Source of the DNA: Jiangella mangrovi
GTDB lineage: Bacteria > Actinomycetota > Actinomycetes > Jiangellales > Jiangellaceae
DNA: 64,000 bases
Direction: 5' to 3'
Assembly: GCF_014204975.1 (NCBI RefSeq)
Contig: NZ_JACHMM010000001.1
Span: forward strand, 5,642,037-5,706,036
Part shown: positions 1-8,895 of the stretch, in pieces
Layout: each line of letters starts with the position of its first letter
How positions within the stretch are numbered: the first letter of the stretch is position 1
Position numbers and translations under genes: made by a program
The notes under the pieces: generated by a model
Seen by the model: the letters and a program-made list of their open reading frames with translations, nothing else
The model's database searches: none
What the model was told of the DNA's origin: nothing

Positions 1-222
1 GAGTCGGTGCTGCTGGCGGCGCTGGGCGGGGTCGGCGGAGCCTTGCTGGGCGGGGCCGTGACGGCGGTGTTCGCGGCGTCGCGCGGCTGGCCGCCGGCGC
101 TGCCGTCGTGGGTGCTGGTGGGCGCGGCCGGCGCGACGATCGTCGTCGGCGCCCTGGCCGGGGCGTACCCCGCCGCCCGTGCCGCCCGGATGTCCCCGAC
201 CGCCGCGCTGACGACGGGCTGA
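1..222 (+). CDS. FtsX-like ABC transporter permease, C-terminal end (partial)
   Basis: Only the last 73 codons are inside the window; the frame is open from base 1. Two hydrophobic segments (about residues 3-25 and 35-57) are followed by the AYPAARAARMSPTAAL tail. That tail is typical of MacB/FtsX-type permeases, where the last helix ends in a Pro-Ala-Arg-Ala-Ala-Arg stretch on the cytoplasmic side. Such permeases pair with an ATPase and act on lipoproteins, peptides or cell-wall enzymes rather than on classical substrate import. The rest of the gene and any ATPase partner lie upstream of the window, so the substrate cannot be inferred. Confidence 0.8.
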   Translation, partial: ESVLLAALGGVGGALLGGAVTAVFAASRGWPPALPSWVLVGAAGATIVVGALAGAYPAARAARMSPTAALTTG

Positions 223-238
223 GCGCTGCCCGCCTCGA

Positions 239-490
239 TCAGCGACGACGGCGGCCGCGGGCCCGCCAGCAGCCGGTGTGCCAGTGCCGGCGCTCGTCGA
301 TGCCCTCGCCGGTGAACGAGCGGCTGACGGTCGGCCACGCGACGATGTGCGGCGTGGCCGGCCGGATCAGCTGGTCACAGCCCGGGCACCGGTACGGCTT
401 GGTCGACGCGCTGCCGGTGATGCGGCGGACGACCCACTCGCCGTCGGGGCCGGACTCGATGCTCTCGTGCACGCCTCCATGGTCGCCCAC
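239..490 (-). CDS. Small conserved hypothetical protein with Cys/His cluster
   Basis: An 83-residue protein with a GTG start, lying 7 bp downstream of the sortase gene on the same strand, so probably co-transcribed. It contains YRCPGCDQLI in the middle and HWHTGCW near the end. The CxxC plus later His/Cys pattern could bind one zinc ion. The C-terminus is a run of arginines. Proteins of this look are common in actinobacteria, but I know no demonstrated function. The gene is supported by position and motif, not by a recognised family. Confidence 0.55.
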   Translation of the reverse strand: MGDHGGVHESIESGPDGEWVVRRITGSASTKPYRCPGCDQLIRPATPHIVAWPTVSRSFTGEGIDERRHWHTGCWRARGRRRR

Positions 491-497
491 GCCCCCC

Positions 498-1289
498 TCA
501 GGTCGGCACGGCGGTGACCACCACGTTGGCGCGGAACCCCGTCCCGTTCCAGTCGGCGCAGGTCACGAGCACGAGCCGGCCCGGTCCGTCCTGAGCGAAC
601 ATCTCGTCGGCGCGGGCGGCGAGGTCGGCCGGGGTCATCGTCTCGACCGTGTCCACGCGGTACCACTGCTCGACGTCGGGCCCGCTGATCAGGACGTTGT
701 CGCCCCGGTTCAGCCGCGCGACGTCGTTGAAGGCCGCCTCACCACCCTCGACCGCGTGGCCGACGACGACCGCCGACCCGGTCTCGGCGCCGGGCGCGGC
801 ACCGTCGCGCCACCAGCCGCCGAGCAGCGGGTCCTTCGGCGGCAGCAGGACGCGCTCGGCGTCGCTGGCGATCTCGATGACCGGCGCCTGCGTTCCCAGC
901 AGTGGCAGCAGCAGCGTGTAGAGGCCCTCGGCCGTCCCGACCGGAGCACCGGGGACCGCGGACTGCTCCGTCGGGTCATAGGGTCCCGACGGCGTCGGCG
1001 TCGGCTCCGCCTCGGGCCGGGCCGCCGGGCCCTCGAACTGGCTCATCCCCCACCATGCGGCCAGCGCCAGCAGCAGCGGCGCAATCAGCCACGGCAGCGC
1101 CCGCGGCCGGGTCCGGCGGTGCCGGGGATCCGGGCGCGGCGGCGCGACCCGCACTTCCCGCACCGGGCCCCGCCGCGGCGACAGCGGCTCGTGTGGCTCC
1201 GGTGGCTCTGGTGGCCCCGGCGGCCCCGGCGGCGGAGGAGGAGGCGGGGGCGGCGGGGGCGGCGGTGGAGGCGGCGGGTCAGCCGGCAC
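498..1289 (-). CDS. Class F sortase
   Basis: A 263-residue membrane-anchored transpeptidase. An extreme proline-rich N-terminus (residues about 5-35) is followed by one transmembrane helix (about 65-80) and a sortase beta-barrel. The catalytic triad is visible: His178 in VVVGHAV, Cys244 in LVLVTCADW and Arg253 in GFRANVVV. The TC motif and small size fit class F, the actinobacterial family of uncertain substrates. The start overlaps the end of the upstream Pro/Thr-rich exported protein gene by 11 bp, so the two are probably made together. No LPxTG-type signal is seen in that neighbour, so the substrate remains open. The proline run is unusually long and should extend through the peptidoglycan or act as a protein-binding tether. 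Confidence 0.88.
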   Translation of the reverse strand: MPADPPPPPPPPPPPPPPPPPGPPGPPEPPEPHEPLSPRRGPVREVRVAPPRPDPRHRRTRPRALPWLIAPLLLALAAWWGMSQFEGPAARPEAEPTPTPSGPYDPTEQSAVPGAPVGTAEGLYTLLLPLLGTQAPVIEIASDAERVLLPPKDPLLGGWWRDGAAPGAETGSAVVVGHAVEGGEAAFNDVARLNRGDNVLISGPDVEQWYRVDTVETMTPADLAARADEMFAQDGPGRLVLVTCADWNGTGFRANVVVTAVPT

Positions 1290-2052
1290 GCCGGCTCCTC
1301 ACGACGGCGGCCGCCCAGCCGGTCGCGCCGACCAGGCCGCCCGCGAGGAGCATGCCCGCGAGCGACGGCGCACCGTCGCCGCCGTCGCCGGCCGGACCGC
1401 CCGGCCCGGCTGGACCGCTCGGGCCGCCGCTGCCGCCGTCGCCCCCGCCCGCGGGGATCGCCGTCGGCACCGGGACGCGCGGCTCCGGTGTCGGGGTCTC
1501 GGTCGGGGTGGGCGTCGGCGTCGGAGTGGGGGTCGGCGACGGCGTGCGCGTGGGTGTCGGTGTCGGAGTCGAGGTGGGCTCGTCGGCCGGCGTCTCGGCG
1601 GGCGGATCGGGCGGCCGGTGCGACGGCGTCGGCCGCGGGATCGGGGTGACGACCGGCGGCCCGGCGGCGTCGTCACGCAGGCCGCAGGCGAACCACTCGT
1701 CGATGTCGCGCGGCCGGCCGTTGGGCCGCTCGGGCGCGCGCAGGCCGAAGTAGGGCCCGTCGGTGTAGACGAGGTACCGATCGCCGCCGCGCACGCCGAC
1801 GGCGGTGAGCCGGTAGTCGTCGTCGCGCACCCAGACGCTGAGCCGTGTGCCGTGGTCCGAGACGTCCCAGCCGATCGCGTCGCTGCCGCGCAGGTCGCTG
1901 CCGCCGTAGCGACCGCACCCCGCCTCATCGGCGTCGATGAGCTCGGCGCGGCCGCCGGCACGGTCGTCGGCTCGGTCGCCGGCCGCGGCGGGCGCAGCGG
2001 CCAGCAGCACGGCGGCGACCGCCACCGCGGGCAGCACTGCCAGTCCTCGCAC
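1279..2052 (-). CDS. Exported Pro/Thr-rich membrane-anchored protein
   Basis: A 257-residue protein with a clear signal peptide (residues 1-25, ending AAAPAAAG), an N-terminal globular part of about 110 residues containing three cysteines or fewer, a long Pro/Thr spacer (about 135-205), a Gly/Pro stretch, and a C-terminal hydrophobic helix (about 230-250) ending in RSRRAG. This is the layout of a cell-wall-spanning stalk protein. The helix plus basic tail resembles a sorting signal, but no LPxTG or LAxTG motif precedes it, so a plain membrane anchor is more likely. It overlaps the class F sortase gene, which suggests a functional link that sequence alone cannot prove. Confidence 0.72.
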   Translation of the reverse strand: MRGLAVLPAVAVAAVLLAAAPAAAGDRADDRAGGRAELIDADEAGCGRYGGSDLRGSDAIGWDVSDHGTRLSVWVRDDDYRLTAVGVRGGDRYLVYTDGPYFGLRAPERPNGRPRDIDEWFACGLRDDAAGPPVVTPIPRPTPSHRPPDPPAETPADEPTSTPTPTPTRTPSPTPTPTPTPTPTETPTPEPRVPVPTAIPAGGGDGGSGGPSGPAGPGGPAGDGGDGAPSLAGMLLAGGLVGATGWAAAVVRSRRAG

Positions 2053-2130
2053 GACGCCCCCCGACGTGTCGACTCCGGCCGCGGCACTGCACTACGGCCC
2101 CATGCTTTATAGCGCGACGGGTCTGAATTG

Positions 2131-2751
2131 TCAGCAGGTGCCCAGCATGTCCTGCAACGCATTCTTCTCCGCGGCCGTGATCGTGAGGCCCCAGTCGTAC
2201 TTCACGTCGGTCCAGTGGCGTGCGTAGTAGCACCACCAGTTCGTGTTGGCCGGCTTCCACTCCGACGGGTCACTGTCGCCCTTGGAGCTGTTGCTGGAGG
2301 CGGTGACGGCGATGAGCTGGCCGCGGGCGAGGTCGTTGGCGAAGTCCTCGCGCCGGTCCTCGGTCCACGCGCTGGCGCCGGAGCGCCAGGCGTTGGCCAG
2401 CGGCACCATGTGGTCGACGGAGACGTCGCTCGGCTCCTCGATCCAGACCTGGTCGTAGACGCTGTACCAGCTCCCGCCGGTCGGATAGCAGTCGGCGCCC
2501 GTCGTGACGCCGGAGCCGTCGCGCACCAGCACCATCTCGCGAGTGTTGCAACTGCCCTCGGCGGGGCTCCAGTGCGGGAACTTCTCACGCGAGTAGCCGG
2601 CGCTCGAGCCGGGCGCGGCGACGGTCAGATCGGCGAGCTGGTCCGCGGACTCGGCCGGCGACGGCGGGTCCGGCGGGTAGGCGTTGGCCGGGCTGACCAG
2701 CGCGAAGACGAAGGCGAGAGTGGCGAGGAGGGTGAGAACGGCGCGGCGCAT
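2131..2751 (-). CDS. Secreted HNH-family nuclease (DUF1524-like)
   Basis: A 206-residue protein with a signal peptide (residues 1-24, ending SPANA). The VDHMVPLANAW motif at about residues 114-124 is the metal-binding His-Me core of the exported HNH/GmrSD C-terminal family, followed by the NDLARGQLIAV and KPANTNWWCYYARHW segments seen in these proteins. Two cysteine pairs fit an extracellular fold. A GGAGGT ribosome site sits 7 bp before the ATG. It likely degrades extracellular DNA for nutrients or competition. It stands alone between unrelated genes, with no immunity or secretion gene nearby. Confidence 0.85.
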   Translation of the reverse strand: MRRAVLTLLATLAFVFALVSPANAYPPDPPSPAESADQLADLTVAAPGSSAGYSREKFPHWSPAEGSCNTREMVLVRDGSGVTTGADCYPTGGSWYSVYDQVWIEEPSDVSVDHMVPLANAWRSGASAWTEDRREDFANDLARGQLIAVTASSNSSKGDSDPSEWKPANTNWWCYYARHWTDVKYDWGLTITAAEKNALQDMLGTC

Positions 2752-2833
2752 GACGGTGACCTCCTGGTTGGCCGGTGGTCACCAAGAGTGTCAAGATTGT
2801 CCGGAGTGCGCCAGAGTGTGGCGATCTCTTCGC

Positions 2834-4390
2834 TCAGATGTCGGCGAACCGCAACCCGGCCGTCGCGAGCTGACTCAGCAGCGGCGACGGCGCCAACCCC
2901 GGTTCGCGGACCTCGGCGTGCAGCCGCTCCAGCGTCGCCAGCGCGGCCGCCGGGCCGAGCGTGTCGAGCAGCTCGAACGGCCCGGCCGGCAGCCGGCAGC
3001 CCAGCCGCATCGCGGTGTCGACGTCGGCGGCCGACGCGTAGCCCGTCTCGAGCATCGCGACGGCATCGTTGAGGTACGGCACCAGCAGCGCGTCGACGAC
3101 GAACCCGGCGCGGTCGGCGCAGACGACGGGCGTGAGGCCGGCGGACGCCGCGAGGGCGGCGACGGCGTCCACGGCGGGCCGGCCCGACACGACGGTGCGG
3201 ACGACCTCGGCGACGGCGCTCGTCGAGCCGGCGACGTGCAACCCGACGACGTCCTGGGGGCGTCCCGAGGCGGCGGCGCTGGCGACGACCGGCCCGGTGC
3301 CGGTGGCGGCGAGGACGGTGCCGGGCGCGGTGGCGGCGGCCAGGCGGGCGAACGTGTCCGGGTCGCCCGGCGCGACGACGACGTCGACGCTGTCCGTGCC
3401 CTCGGGGTCGCCGACGACGTCGTGGCCGGCCTTCGCGAGGGCCTCGGCGAGGTGGCCGGTCGTCGTCGGGTCGAGGACCGCGACGCGGCGCTTGTCCGGG
3501 GTGACCACCGCGGGAGGTGCGCTGACGCCGTCGTTCCCCGGTGTGTAGTCGTAGAAGCCGCGGCCGCTCTTGCGCCCGAGGAACCCGAGCGTGACGAGCT
3601 GGCCCAGGATGGGCGCGGGCGCGTGCAGGCGGTTGCGGCCCTGCCGGTACATCGTGCCGAGGATCTCGTGCGCCGTGTCGAGGCCGATGAGGTCGAGCAG
3701 CGCCAGCGGCCCCATCGGGTACCCGAGCCCGGCCGTCATCGCGGCGTCGATGTCCTCGCGGCTCGCATGGCCGCTCTCGACCATCGCGGCCGCGCGGTTG
3801 AGGTACCCGAACAGCAGCGCGTTGGTGACGAACCCCGCGCGGTCGCCGCACTCGACCGGCGACTTGCCGAGGCGGCGGGCGAGGTCGGTGACGTCCTGCA
3901 CGACCTCTGGGGCGGTGACGACGGTGCGGACGACCTCGATGAGCTGCTGCACCGGCGCCGGGTTGAAGAAGTGCATGCCGACGACGCGCTCCGGGTGCGA
4001 GACCGCGACGCTGATCTCCGTCACCGAGAGAGAGGACGTGTTGGTCGCGATGACGGTCGTCGGCGCGACGATGCCGTCGACGCGGCCGAAGAGGTCGCGC
4101 TTGATCTCCAACCGCTCCGGCACGGCCTCGATGACGAGGTGCGCGTCTGCGAGGGCGGCGAGGTCGGTCGTGAAGGTGATGCGGTCGCGGAGGGCGGCCG
4201 CGTCCCCTTCGGAGAGCTTCCCGCGCTTCACTGCGCGGCTCGTGGACGTGTCGACGTGGCCCCTGCCCGCGTCGAGGGCCTGCTCGTCCCGCTCGACCCC
4301 GACGACCTCGAGGCCGGCGCGCGCGAACACCTCCGCGATGCCCGCCCCCATCGTCCCCAACCCGACGACGCCCACGCTCGTGATCTGCAT
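2834..4390 (-). CDS. 3-hydroxyacyl-CoA dehydrogenase with duplicated C-terminal domain
   Basis: A 518-residue enzyme that oxidises L-3-hydroxyacyl-CoA (or reduces acetoacetyl-CoA) with NAD(P). The Rossmann motif GLGTMGAG is at the N-terminus, MHFFNPAPVQQLIEVV carries the catalytic histidine, and the 3HCDH C-terminal helical domain follows (GYPMGPLALLDLIGLD). A second, degenerate Rossmann segment (about residues 300-380) is followed by a second 3HCDH domain. This longer form is known from phenylacetate and fatty-acid degradation enzymes. The ATG at 4390 is chosen over a GTG 18 bp upstream because homologues start just before the Rossmann strand. No partner genes of beta-oxidation are adjacent. 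Confidence 0.88.
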   Translation of the reverse strand: MQITSVGVVGLGTMGAGIAEVFARAGLEVVGVERDEQALDAGRGHVDTSTSRAVKRGKLSEGDAAALRDRITFTTDLAALADAHLVIEAVPERLEIKRDLFGRVDGIVAPTTVIATNTSSLSVTEISVAVSHPERVVGMHFFNPAPVQQLIEVVRTVVTAPEVVQDVTDLARRLGKSPVECGDRAGFVTNALLFGYLNRAAAMVESGHASREDIDAAMTAGLGYPMGPLALLDLIGLDTAHEILGTMYRQGRNRLHAPAPILGQLVTLGFLGRKSGRGFYDYTPGNDGVSAPPAVVTPDKRRVAVLDPTTTGHLAEALAKAGHDVVGDPEGTDSVDVVVAPGDPDTFARLAAATAPGTVLAATGTGPVVASAAASGRPQDVVGLHVAGSTSAVAEVVRTVVSGRPAVDAVAALAASAGLTPVVCADRAGFVVDALLVPYLNDAVAMLETGYASAADVDTAMRLGCRLPAGPFELLDTLGPAAALATLERLHAEVREPGLAPSPLLSQLATAGLRFADI

Positions 4391-4494
4391 GCCGCGCAGT
4401 CTAGGCACGCGGTGGTTTCAGGTTGGTCGGGGCGGCGAGGTGGGCTCCCCGCCCCGCCTGCTGCCCAGTCTCTCGCCCTCGTGGTCTGGCGTCA

Positions 4495-4578
4495 CGTCCT
4501 GGTCTCCAGTCACGCCCGCAGGCCGATCAGGGCCGTTTCGCGTCACAGCAGACCAGCACGTGACCCAGGACCAGGACG
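4495..4578. repeat. Imperfect inverted repeat with 20-bp arms
   Basis: The arms are 4495-4514 and 4559-4578 (cgtcctggtctcc and matching ccaggaccaggacg), with about four mismatches in the middle. The loop is 44 bp. It is not followed by a T-run. Similar arms were not found elsewhere in the window. Confidence 0.6.
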
Positions 4579-4606
4579 CCGACTCGACTTCACTAGCGTC
4601 AGCCGT

Positions 4607-4672
4607 CTTCAATAGCGAGAACCGTCTTCGGCGGCCCCGCCATGGCTCAGAAGACGGCTGGCTCTATTGAAG
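4607..4672. repeat. Imperfect inverted repeat with 23-bp arms
   Basis: The arms are 4607-4629 and 4650-4672, beginning cttcaatag and ending ctattgaag, with four mismatches. The loop contains gcggccccgc, itself a short hairpin. It lies between divergent genes, so a terminator role is not obvious. Confidence 0.6.
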
Positions 4673-4716
4673 TCGGTCAGCGCGATCGAAGACCCGCGGC
4701 GCCCGTCGTCAGACTC

Positions 4717-4766
4717 CCCTCGTCCCCCTGATAGCTGCCCGTTCTTAGGCCGCAGGGGGACGAGGG
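4717..4766. repeat. Dispersed hairpin element 1, copy A (short form)
   Basis: A 14-bp perfect stem (4717-4730 with 4753-4766) closes a 22-nt loop that begins ATAGCTGCC and contains GTTCTTAGGCCG. The stem half CGTCCCCCTG and the loop are shared with copies B (36919-37055) and C (50229-50378). Copies B and C carry a long extra inner stem that is missing here, so copy A looks like an internally deleted form. A T-A pair at 4720/4763 replaces a C-G pair in copy B, which is a compensated change. Confidence 0.85.
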
Positions 4767-4835
4767 AACCCCAGCGCAACCACACACCCCACACCCGCAG
4801 GGTGTGATCCACCCACCACACCGCCGGGTTGCGAA

Positions 4836-4854
4836 TTAGCTTAGGCGTACCTTA
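4836..4854 (+). promoter_or_regulatory. IdeR/DmdR iron box before siderophore importer
   Basis: The 19-bp sequence ttagcttaggcgtacctta matches the IdeR/DtxR consensus (TTAGGTTAGGCTAACCTAA) at 15 of 19 positions. It ends 10 bp before the GTG start of the ATPase gene at 4865, so it probably overlaps the promoter. Iron-loaded IdeR would block transcription here. This fits the product of the operon and argues that the operon is induced by iron starvation. Confidence 0.85.
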
Positions 4855-4864
4855 CGTTGGCGCC

Positions 4865-5701
4865 GTGACCGTTTCGTCCACCATGCCGTTCGACGGCCTC
4901 GCCGCGCGCGAGCTCGATCTCGCGTACGGGCGCGAGGTGGTGGTGCGGGCGGCGTCGATCGAGCTGAAGGCGGGCACGGTCACGGCCCTCATCGGGCCCA
5001 ACGGGAGCGGCAAGTCGACGCTGCTGCGCGCGCTCGCCCGACTCCATCTTCCGACGGCCGGCGGCATCAGTTTCGACGACGGCACCGACGTGCTCAGTCT
5101 CGACCCGAAGGAGCTGGCCCGGCGCATCACGCTGCTGGCCCAGAGCCGCAGCACCCCGGGCGGACTCAGTGTGAGGGAGCTCGTCGAGTACGGCCGCCAC
5201 CCCCATCGTGCGCGCTGGAGTGGTCGCGACCCGGGCGCCGAGCAGGCGATCAGCCGGGCCATGGCGCTCACCGGCATCGAGGCGCTGGCCGACCGCCCGG
5301 TGCAAGCGCTGTCCGGCGGGCAGTCGCAGCGGGTGTGGCTGGCCAGCTGCCTCGCGCAGGACACCGGCCTGCTGCTGCTCGACGAGCCGACGACGTTCCT
5401 CGACCTGCGGTACCAGATCGAGATCCTCGACGTGGTGCGCGAGCTGGCCGACGAGCACGGCATCGGCGTTGGCGTGGTGCTGCACGACCTCGACCAGGCG
5501 GCCGCCATCGCCGACCGCATCCTGCTGCTCGAGGACGGCCGGGTCACCGCCGACGGCACCGCGCACGCCGTCCTGACCCCGGAGAACCTGAGCCGCGCCT
5601 ACGGCATCCGCGTCGACGTCCACGTCGACCCCGTCGACGGGCGCATCGCCACACGCGCCGTCGGCCGGCACAACGACGTCCGGCCGCGCGCGACGGCCTG
5701 A
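4865..5701 (+). CDS. Iron-siderophore ABC transporter, ATP-binding protein
   Basis: A 278-residue cytoplasmic ATPase of the FepC/FecE type. It has Walker A GPNGSGKST (about 44-52), the YGRHPH and LSGGQSQRVWLA signature regions, and Walker B LLLLDEPTTFLD with the D-loop YQIEILD typical of ferric-siderophore importers. The GTG at 4865 is chosen because the earlier in-frame TTG at 4829 lies at the edge of the iron box; the ATG at 4883 is the alternative. With the iron box ending at 4854, a leaderless transcript starting near 4865 is plausible. The binding lipoprotein and double permease follow on the same strand. Confidence 0.92.
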   Translation: MTVSSTMPFDGLAARELDLAYGREVVVRAASIELKAGTVTALIGPNGSGKSTLLRALARLHLPTAGGISFDDGTDVLSLDPKELARRITLLAQSRSTPGGLSVRELVEYGRHPHRARWSGRDPGAEQAISRAMALTGIEALADRPVQALSGGQSQRVWLASCLAQDTGLLLLDEPTTFLDLRYQIEILDVVRELADEHGIGVGVVLHDLDQAAAIADRILLLEDGRVTADGTAHAVLTPENLSRAYGIRVDVHVDPVDGRIATRAVGRHNDVRPRATA

Positions 5702-5755
5702 CCCCACCCGACCCGTTCCACCACCCGTCCCATCACGATCATGAGGTACTCCACG

Positions 5756-6766
5756 ATGAGAAGAGCGCGCGCCCTCGCGGGCCTGTCCGTCGCGTTCGTG
5801 CTGCTCGCGACCGCCTGCGGCACGACGGAGGATGCGTCCGGCGACGACCCCACCGAGGCGGCCGAGACCGGCGACACCACTGACGACGCCGCCTCCGGTC
5901 CCATCACCGTCACCGACTCCCGCGGCGTCGAGGTGACGCTCGACGAGCCCGCGGTCCGCGTCGCCGCGACCGAGTGGAACGCCGTCGAGAACCTCGTCTC
6001 GCTGGGGGTCATGCCGGTCGGCGTGTCCGACATCCAGGGCTACGAGAACTGGGTCAGCAGCGCGCCGCTCGACGACACCGTCACCGACATCGGCACCCGT
6101 GGCGAGCCGAGCATGGACACCCTCGCCACCCTCGACGTCGATCTCGTCATCGTCACCGACAGCCTGATCGAAGGCGCGATCGAACAGGTCGAGGCGACCA
6201 CGCCGGTCGTCGTCATTCCGGGCGGCGACGTGGAGGACAACATCGCGCAGATGTTCGCGAACCTCGACCTCATCGCCGAGCTCACGGGCACCGAAGACCG
6301 CGCCCAAGGGCTGCGCGACCAGTTCGACGAGAAGATCGAGGAGGGCAGGGCCGCCGTCGAGGAGGCCGGCGCCACCGGCGACCCGGTCGCCTTCGCCGAC
6401 GGCTGGGCCGACGCCGGCACCGTCAGCATCCGGCCGTTCGCCGAGGGCTCGCTGGTCTCCGACGTGTTCGCGGAGCTCGGCCTGGAGAACCCGTGGGGGC
6501 TGGAGGGCGACCCCGCCTACGGTCTCGCCCAGGCCGACGTCGAGGGCCTGACGGCGCTCCCGGCCGACACCCGCTTCTGGTACATGGCCAACGCCAACGA
6601 CGGCGGGGACCCGTTCGCGGACATCCTGGCCGGCAACGCCATCTGGGACTCGCTGCCGTTCGTGCAGTCGGGCAACGTGGTCCGGTTCCCCGACTCGCTG
6701 TGGCAGTTCGGCGGCCCGACGTCGATGATGCAGTACGTCGACGCCGCCGTCGACGCCGTCGGCTGA
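5756..6766 (+). CDS. Iron-siderophore-binding lipoprotein
   Basis: A 336-residue substrate-binding protein of the FepB/FhuD class III fold. A lipoprotein signal ends in the lipobox LLATAC (cysteine near residue 21), followed by an acidic Thr/Asp linker that would hold the domain off the membrane. The PBP domain starts with ITVTDSRGVEVTLDEPAVRV and contains IGTRGEPSMDTLATLDVDLVI, the usual Glu-Pro segment before the inter-lobe helix. The ATG at 5756 is preferred to the one at 5741, because a GAGG ribosome site lies 9 bp ahead and the basic signal start MRRARA follows. It delivers ferric siderophore to the permease gene 20 bp downstream. Confidence 0.9.
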   Translation: MRRARALAGLSVAFVLLATACGTTEDASGDDPTEAAETGDTTDDAASGPITVTDSRGVEVTLDEPAVRVAATEWNAVENLVSLGVMPVGVSDIQGYENWVSSAPLDDTVTDIGTRGEPSMDTLATLDVDLVIVTDSLIEGAIEQVEATTPVVVIPGGDVEDNIAQMFANLDLIAELTGTEDRAQGLRDQFDEKIEEGRAAVEEAGATGDPVAFADGWADAGTVSIRPFAEGSLVSDVFAELGLENPWGLEGDPAYGLAQADVEGLTALPADTRFWYMANANDGGDPFADILAGNAIWDSLPFVQSGNVVRFPDSLWQFGGPTSMMQYVDAAVDAVG

Positions 6767-6786
6767 GGCGGAAGGACCCACCTCCC

Positions 6787-8895
6787 GTGAAGTCCGGCCG
6801 GCTGGCCCTCGTCGCCGTCACGCTCGCGGTCCTGATCGCGGGCGTGTCGGTCGTCCACCTGACCCAGGGCACCGCCCAGGTCGGCGCGGGCGACGTGCTG
6901 CGGTGGGCCATCGGCCAGGGCGACGACGAGGCCGGCGCGGTCGTGCTGGCCTCACGGCTTCCCCGGCTGCTGGCGGCGGTCGTGGTCGGCGTGGCGCTGG
7001 GCGCGGCCGGCGCGACCATGCAGTCGGTGTCGCGCAACGTCATGGCCGCGCCCGACACCCTCGCCGTCAACGCCGGTGCGCACCTGGCGCTGGTGACGGC
7101 GGCGACGGTGGGGGTGTCGGCACCGCTGCTGGGCGCCGCCGGCATCGCCTTCGCCGGCGGTCTGGGCGCGGCGGCGCTGGTGCTGGCGCTGTCCGGCATG
7201 GGCGGCACCGGCGCGGTCCGGCTGGTGCTGGCCGGCACTGCCATCGCGCTGGCGTTCCAGTGCACGACCAGCGCCATGATCATCCTGTTCTCCGAGGAGA
7301 CCCGCGGCCTGTTCGCCTGGGGCGAGGGGTCGCTGGGCCAGAACGGGCTCGACGGCGTCCGCACCCTCGCGCCGCTGGTCGCCGTCACGCTGGCCGCGCT
7401 GCTGCTGCTCGGCCGCAAGCTCGACCTCGTCTACCTCGGCGACGACCACGCCCGCATGCTCGGCGTCAACGTGCGCCGGGTCCGCGGCGGCGCCATCGTG
7501 CTCGCCGTCCTGCTGGCCGCGGGCGCCGTCACGCTGGCCGGACCCATCGGCTTCGTCGGCCTGGCCGCGCCCGCCGTCGTCCGGCTGGCCACCCCGTACG
7601 TGCCGGGCCTGCACAAGCACATCGCGCTGCTGCCGATCTCGGCGGCCATGGGCGTGTTCATGCTGCTGATCTCCGACGTCGGGCTGCGCGCCGCCATCGG
7701 GTCGCAGGGTGCACTCGAGGTGCCCACCGGCGTCATCACGACGATCGTCGGCGCGGTCTTCATCGTGGCGCTGGCACGCAGGATCCGTGGCGCGGACACC
7801 GTCGGCGAACCGCCGGCCGCGGGGGTGCGCGGCGGCGTGACCGGGCGGCGCTACGGCGTCGTCCTCGGCACCCTCATCGTCGTGACGGTGGCGGTCACCG
7901 CCGGCGCCACGCTGCTCGGCGACTCCGTGCTGCTCCTCGGCGACGTTGTCAACTGGCTGGGCGGGCAGGCCGGGCCGATCGTCAGCACCGTCATGGACAC
8001 CCGGCTCCCCCGCGTCGCCGCCGGGCTGCTGGCCGGGGCGTCGCTGGCGCTGGCCGGCGCGCTCATCCAGGCCGTCGCCCGCAACCCGCTGGCCGAGCCC
8101 GGCATCATCGGCGTCGCCGGTGGCGCGGGCGTCGGCGCCATCACGATGATCACGCTGGTGCCCATGGCGGGCTTCTGGGCACTCGTCGGGGTCGCCGGCC
8201 TCGGCGCGGGGCTGGCCGCCGGGCTCGTGTTCGCGCTGGCCGCCAAGGGCGGGTTCGCCAGCGAGCGGCTGGTACTCATCGGCGTCGCGGTGTCGGCGGC
8301 CGCGCAGTCGCTCATCGTCGTGCTCATCACGCTCACCGACCCGTGGAACGAGGTCAAGGCGCTGACCTGGCTGGCCGGGTCGACGTACGGGCGCTCGTTC
8401 GAGCACCTGGTGCCGATGTCGCTGGCGATCCTCATCGCGATCCCGCTGCTCTTCGGCATGCGGCACACGCTGGACCTGCTCTCCGTCGACGACCACACGC
8501 CGCGGGTGCTCGGCGTCCACGTGCCGCACGCCCGCCTGATCCTGCTCGCCTGCGCCGTCGTGCTGACGGGGGCCGCCGTCGCCGGCGTCGGGGTCATCGT
8601 GTTCGTCGGGCTGGTCGCGCCGCACGCCGCCCGGGCGCTGGTCGGGCGCCGGCACTCACGAGTGCTGCCGGTGGCCGCGCTGCTCGGCGCGACCCTGGTC
8701 TGCGCCGCCGACGCCCTGGGCCGGACGGTGATCGCCCCGGCCCAGCTGCCGGCCGGTCTGGTCACCGCGATCATCGGCGCGCCGTACTTCGTATGGCTGC
8801 TCTACCGCACGCGCGTCCAGGGGAATACGGCACCGCGGCGGCTGAGTTTCCGTCGACATGCCCCTCACCGGAGAGTACGAACCGAGCACGTCTGA
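6787..8895 (+). CDS. Iron-siderophore ABC transporter, fused double permease (FecCD x2)
   Basis: A 702-residue integral membrane protein in which two FecCD/BtuC-type permeases are joined head to tail, as in FhuB. The first half runs to about residue 340 and the second begins near the linker [13 protein letters not shown]. Each half has the VASRLPR or MDTRLPR entry (seen as [11 protein letters not shown] and [11 protein letters not shown]) and the [15 protein letters not shown] or [14 protein letters not shown] segment that contacts the ATPase. A GTG at 6787 has GGAAGGA 9 bp upstream. The open frame extends far upstream, but only inside the preceding gene. One polypeptide replaces a heterodimer, so the complex is one permease, two ATPases and one lipoprotein. 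Its last 38 bp overlap the next gene. Confidence 0.92.
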   Translation: MKSGRLALVAVTLAVLIAGVSVVHLTQGTAQVGAGDVLRWAIGQGDDEAGAVVLASRLPRLLAAVVVGVALGAAGATMQSVSRNVMAAPDTLAVNAGAHLALVTAATVGVSAPLLGAAGIAFAGGLGAAALVLALSGMGGTGAVRLVLAGTAIALAFQCTTSAMIILFSEETRGLFAWGEGSLGQNGLDGVRTLAPLVAVTLAALLLLGRKLDLVYLGDDHARMLGVNVRRVRGGAIVLAVLLAAGAVTLAGPIGFVGLAAPAVVRLATPYVPGLHKHIALLPISAAMGVFMLLISDVGLRAAIGSQGALEVPTGVITTIVGAVFIVALARRIRGADTVGEPPAAGVRGGVTGRRYGVVLGTLIVVTVAVTAGATLLGDSVLLLGDVVNWLGGQAGPIVSTVMDTRLPRVAAGLLAGASLALAGALIQAVARNPLAEPGIIGVAGGAGVGAITMITLVPMAGFWALVGVAGLGAGLAAGLVFALAAKGGFASERLVLIGVAVSAAAQSLIVVLITLTDPWNEVKALTWLAGSTYGRSFEHLVPMSLAILIAIPLLFGMRHTLDLLSVDDHTPRVLGVHVPHARLILLACAVVLTGAAVAGVGVIVFVGLVAPHAARALVGRRHSRVLPVAALLGATLVCAADALGRTVIAPAQLPAGLVTAIIGAPYFVWLLYRTRVQGNTAPRRLSFRRHAPHRRVRTEHV

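Larger units (their letters stand above)
4391..4864. other. 474-bp divergent intergenic region dense in inverted repeats
   Basis: No credible gene lies between the dehydrogenase start (leftward) and the siderophore ATPase start (rightward). The region holds three separate inverted repeats, at 4495-4578, 4607-4672 and 4717-4766, then an iron box at 4836-4854. Short open frames here lack codon bias or ribosome sites. Three hairpins in a row between divergent promoters is unusual and suggests a hot spot for repeat insertion. Confidence 0.7.

Noticed and set aside
4829-4864. Upstream TTG start for the siderophore ATPase
   Set aside because: It would put the iron box inside the coding region, and the family does not have these extra residues.
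4841-6781. A very long leftward open frame opposite the siderophore genes
   Set aside because: High GC leaves antisense frames open. It has no domain, an improbable Arg/Gly/Val-rich composition, and lies fully opposite three well-supported genes.
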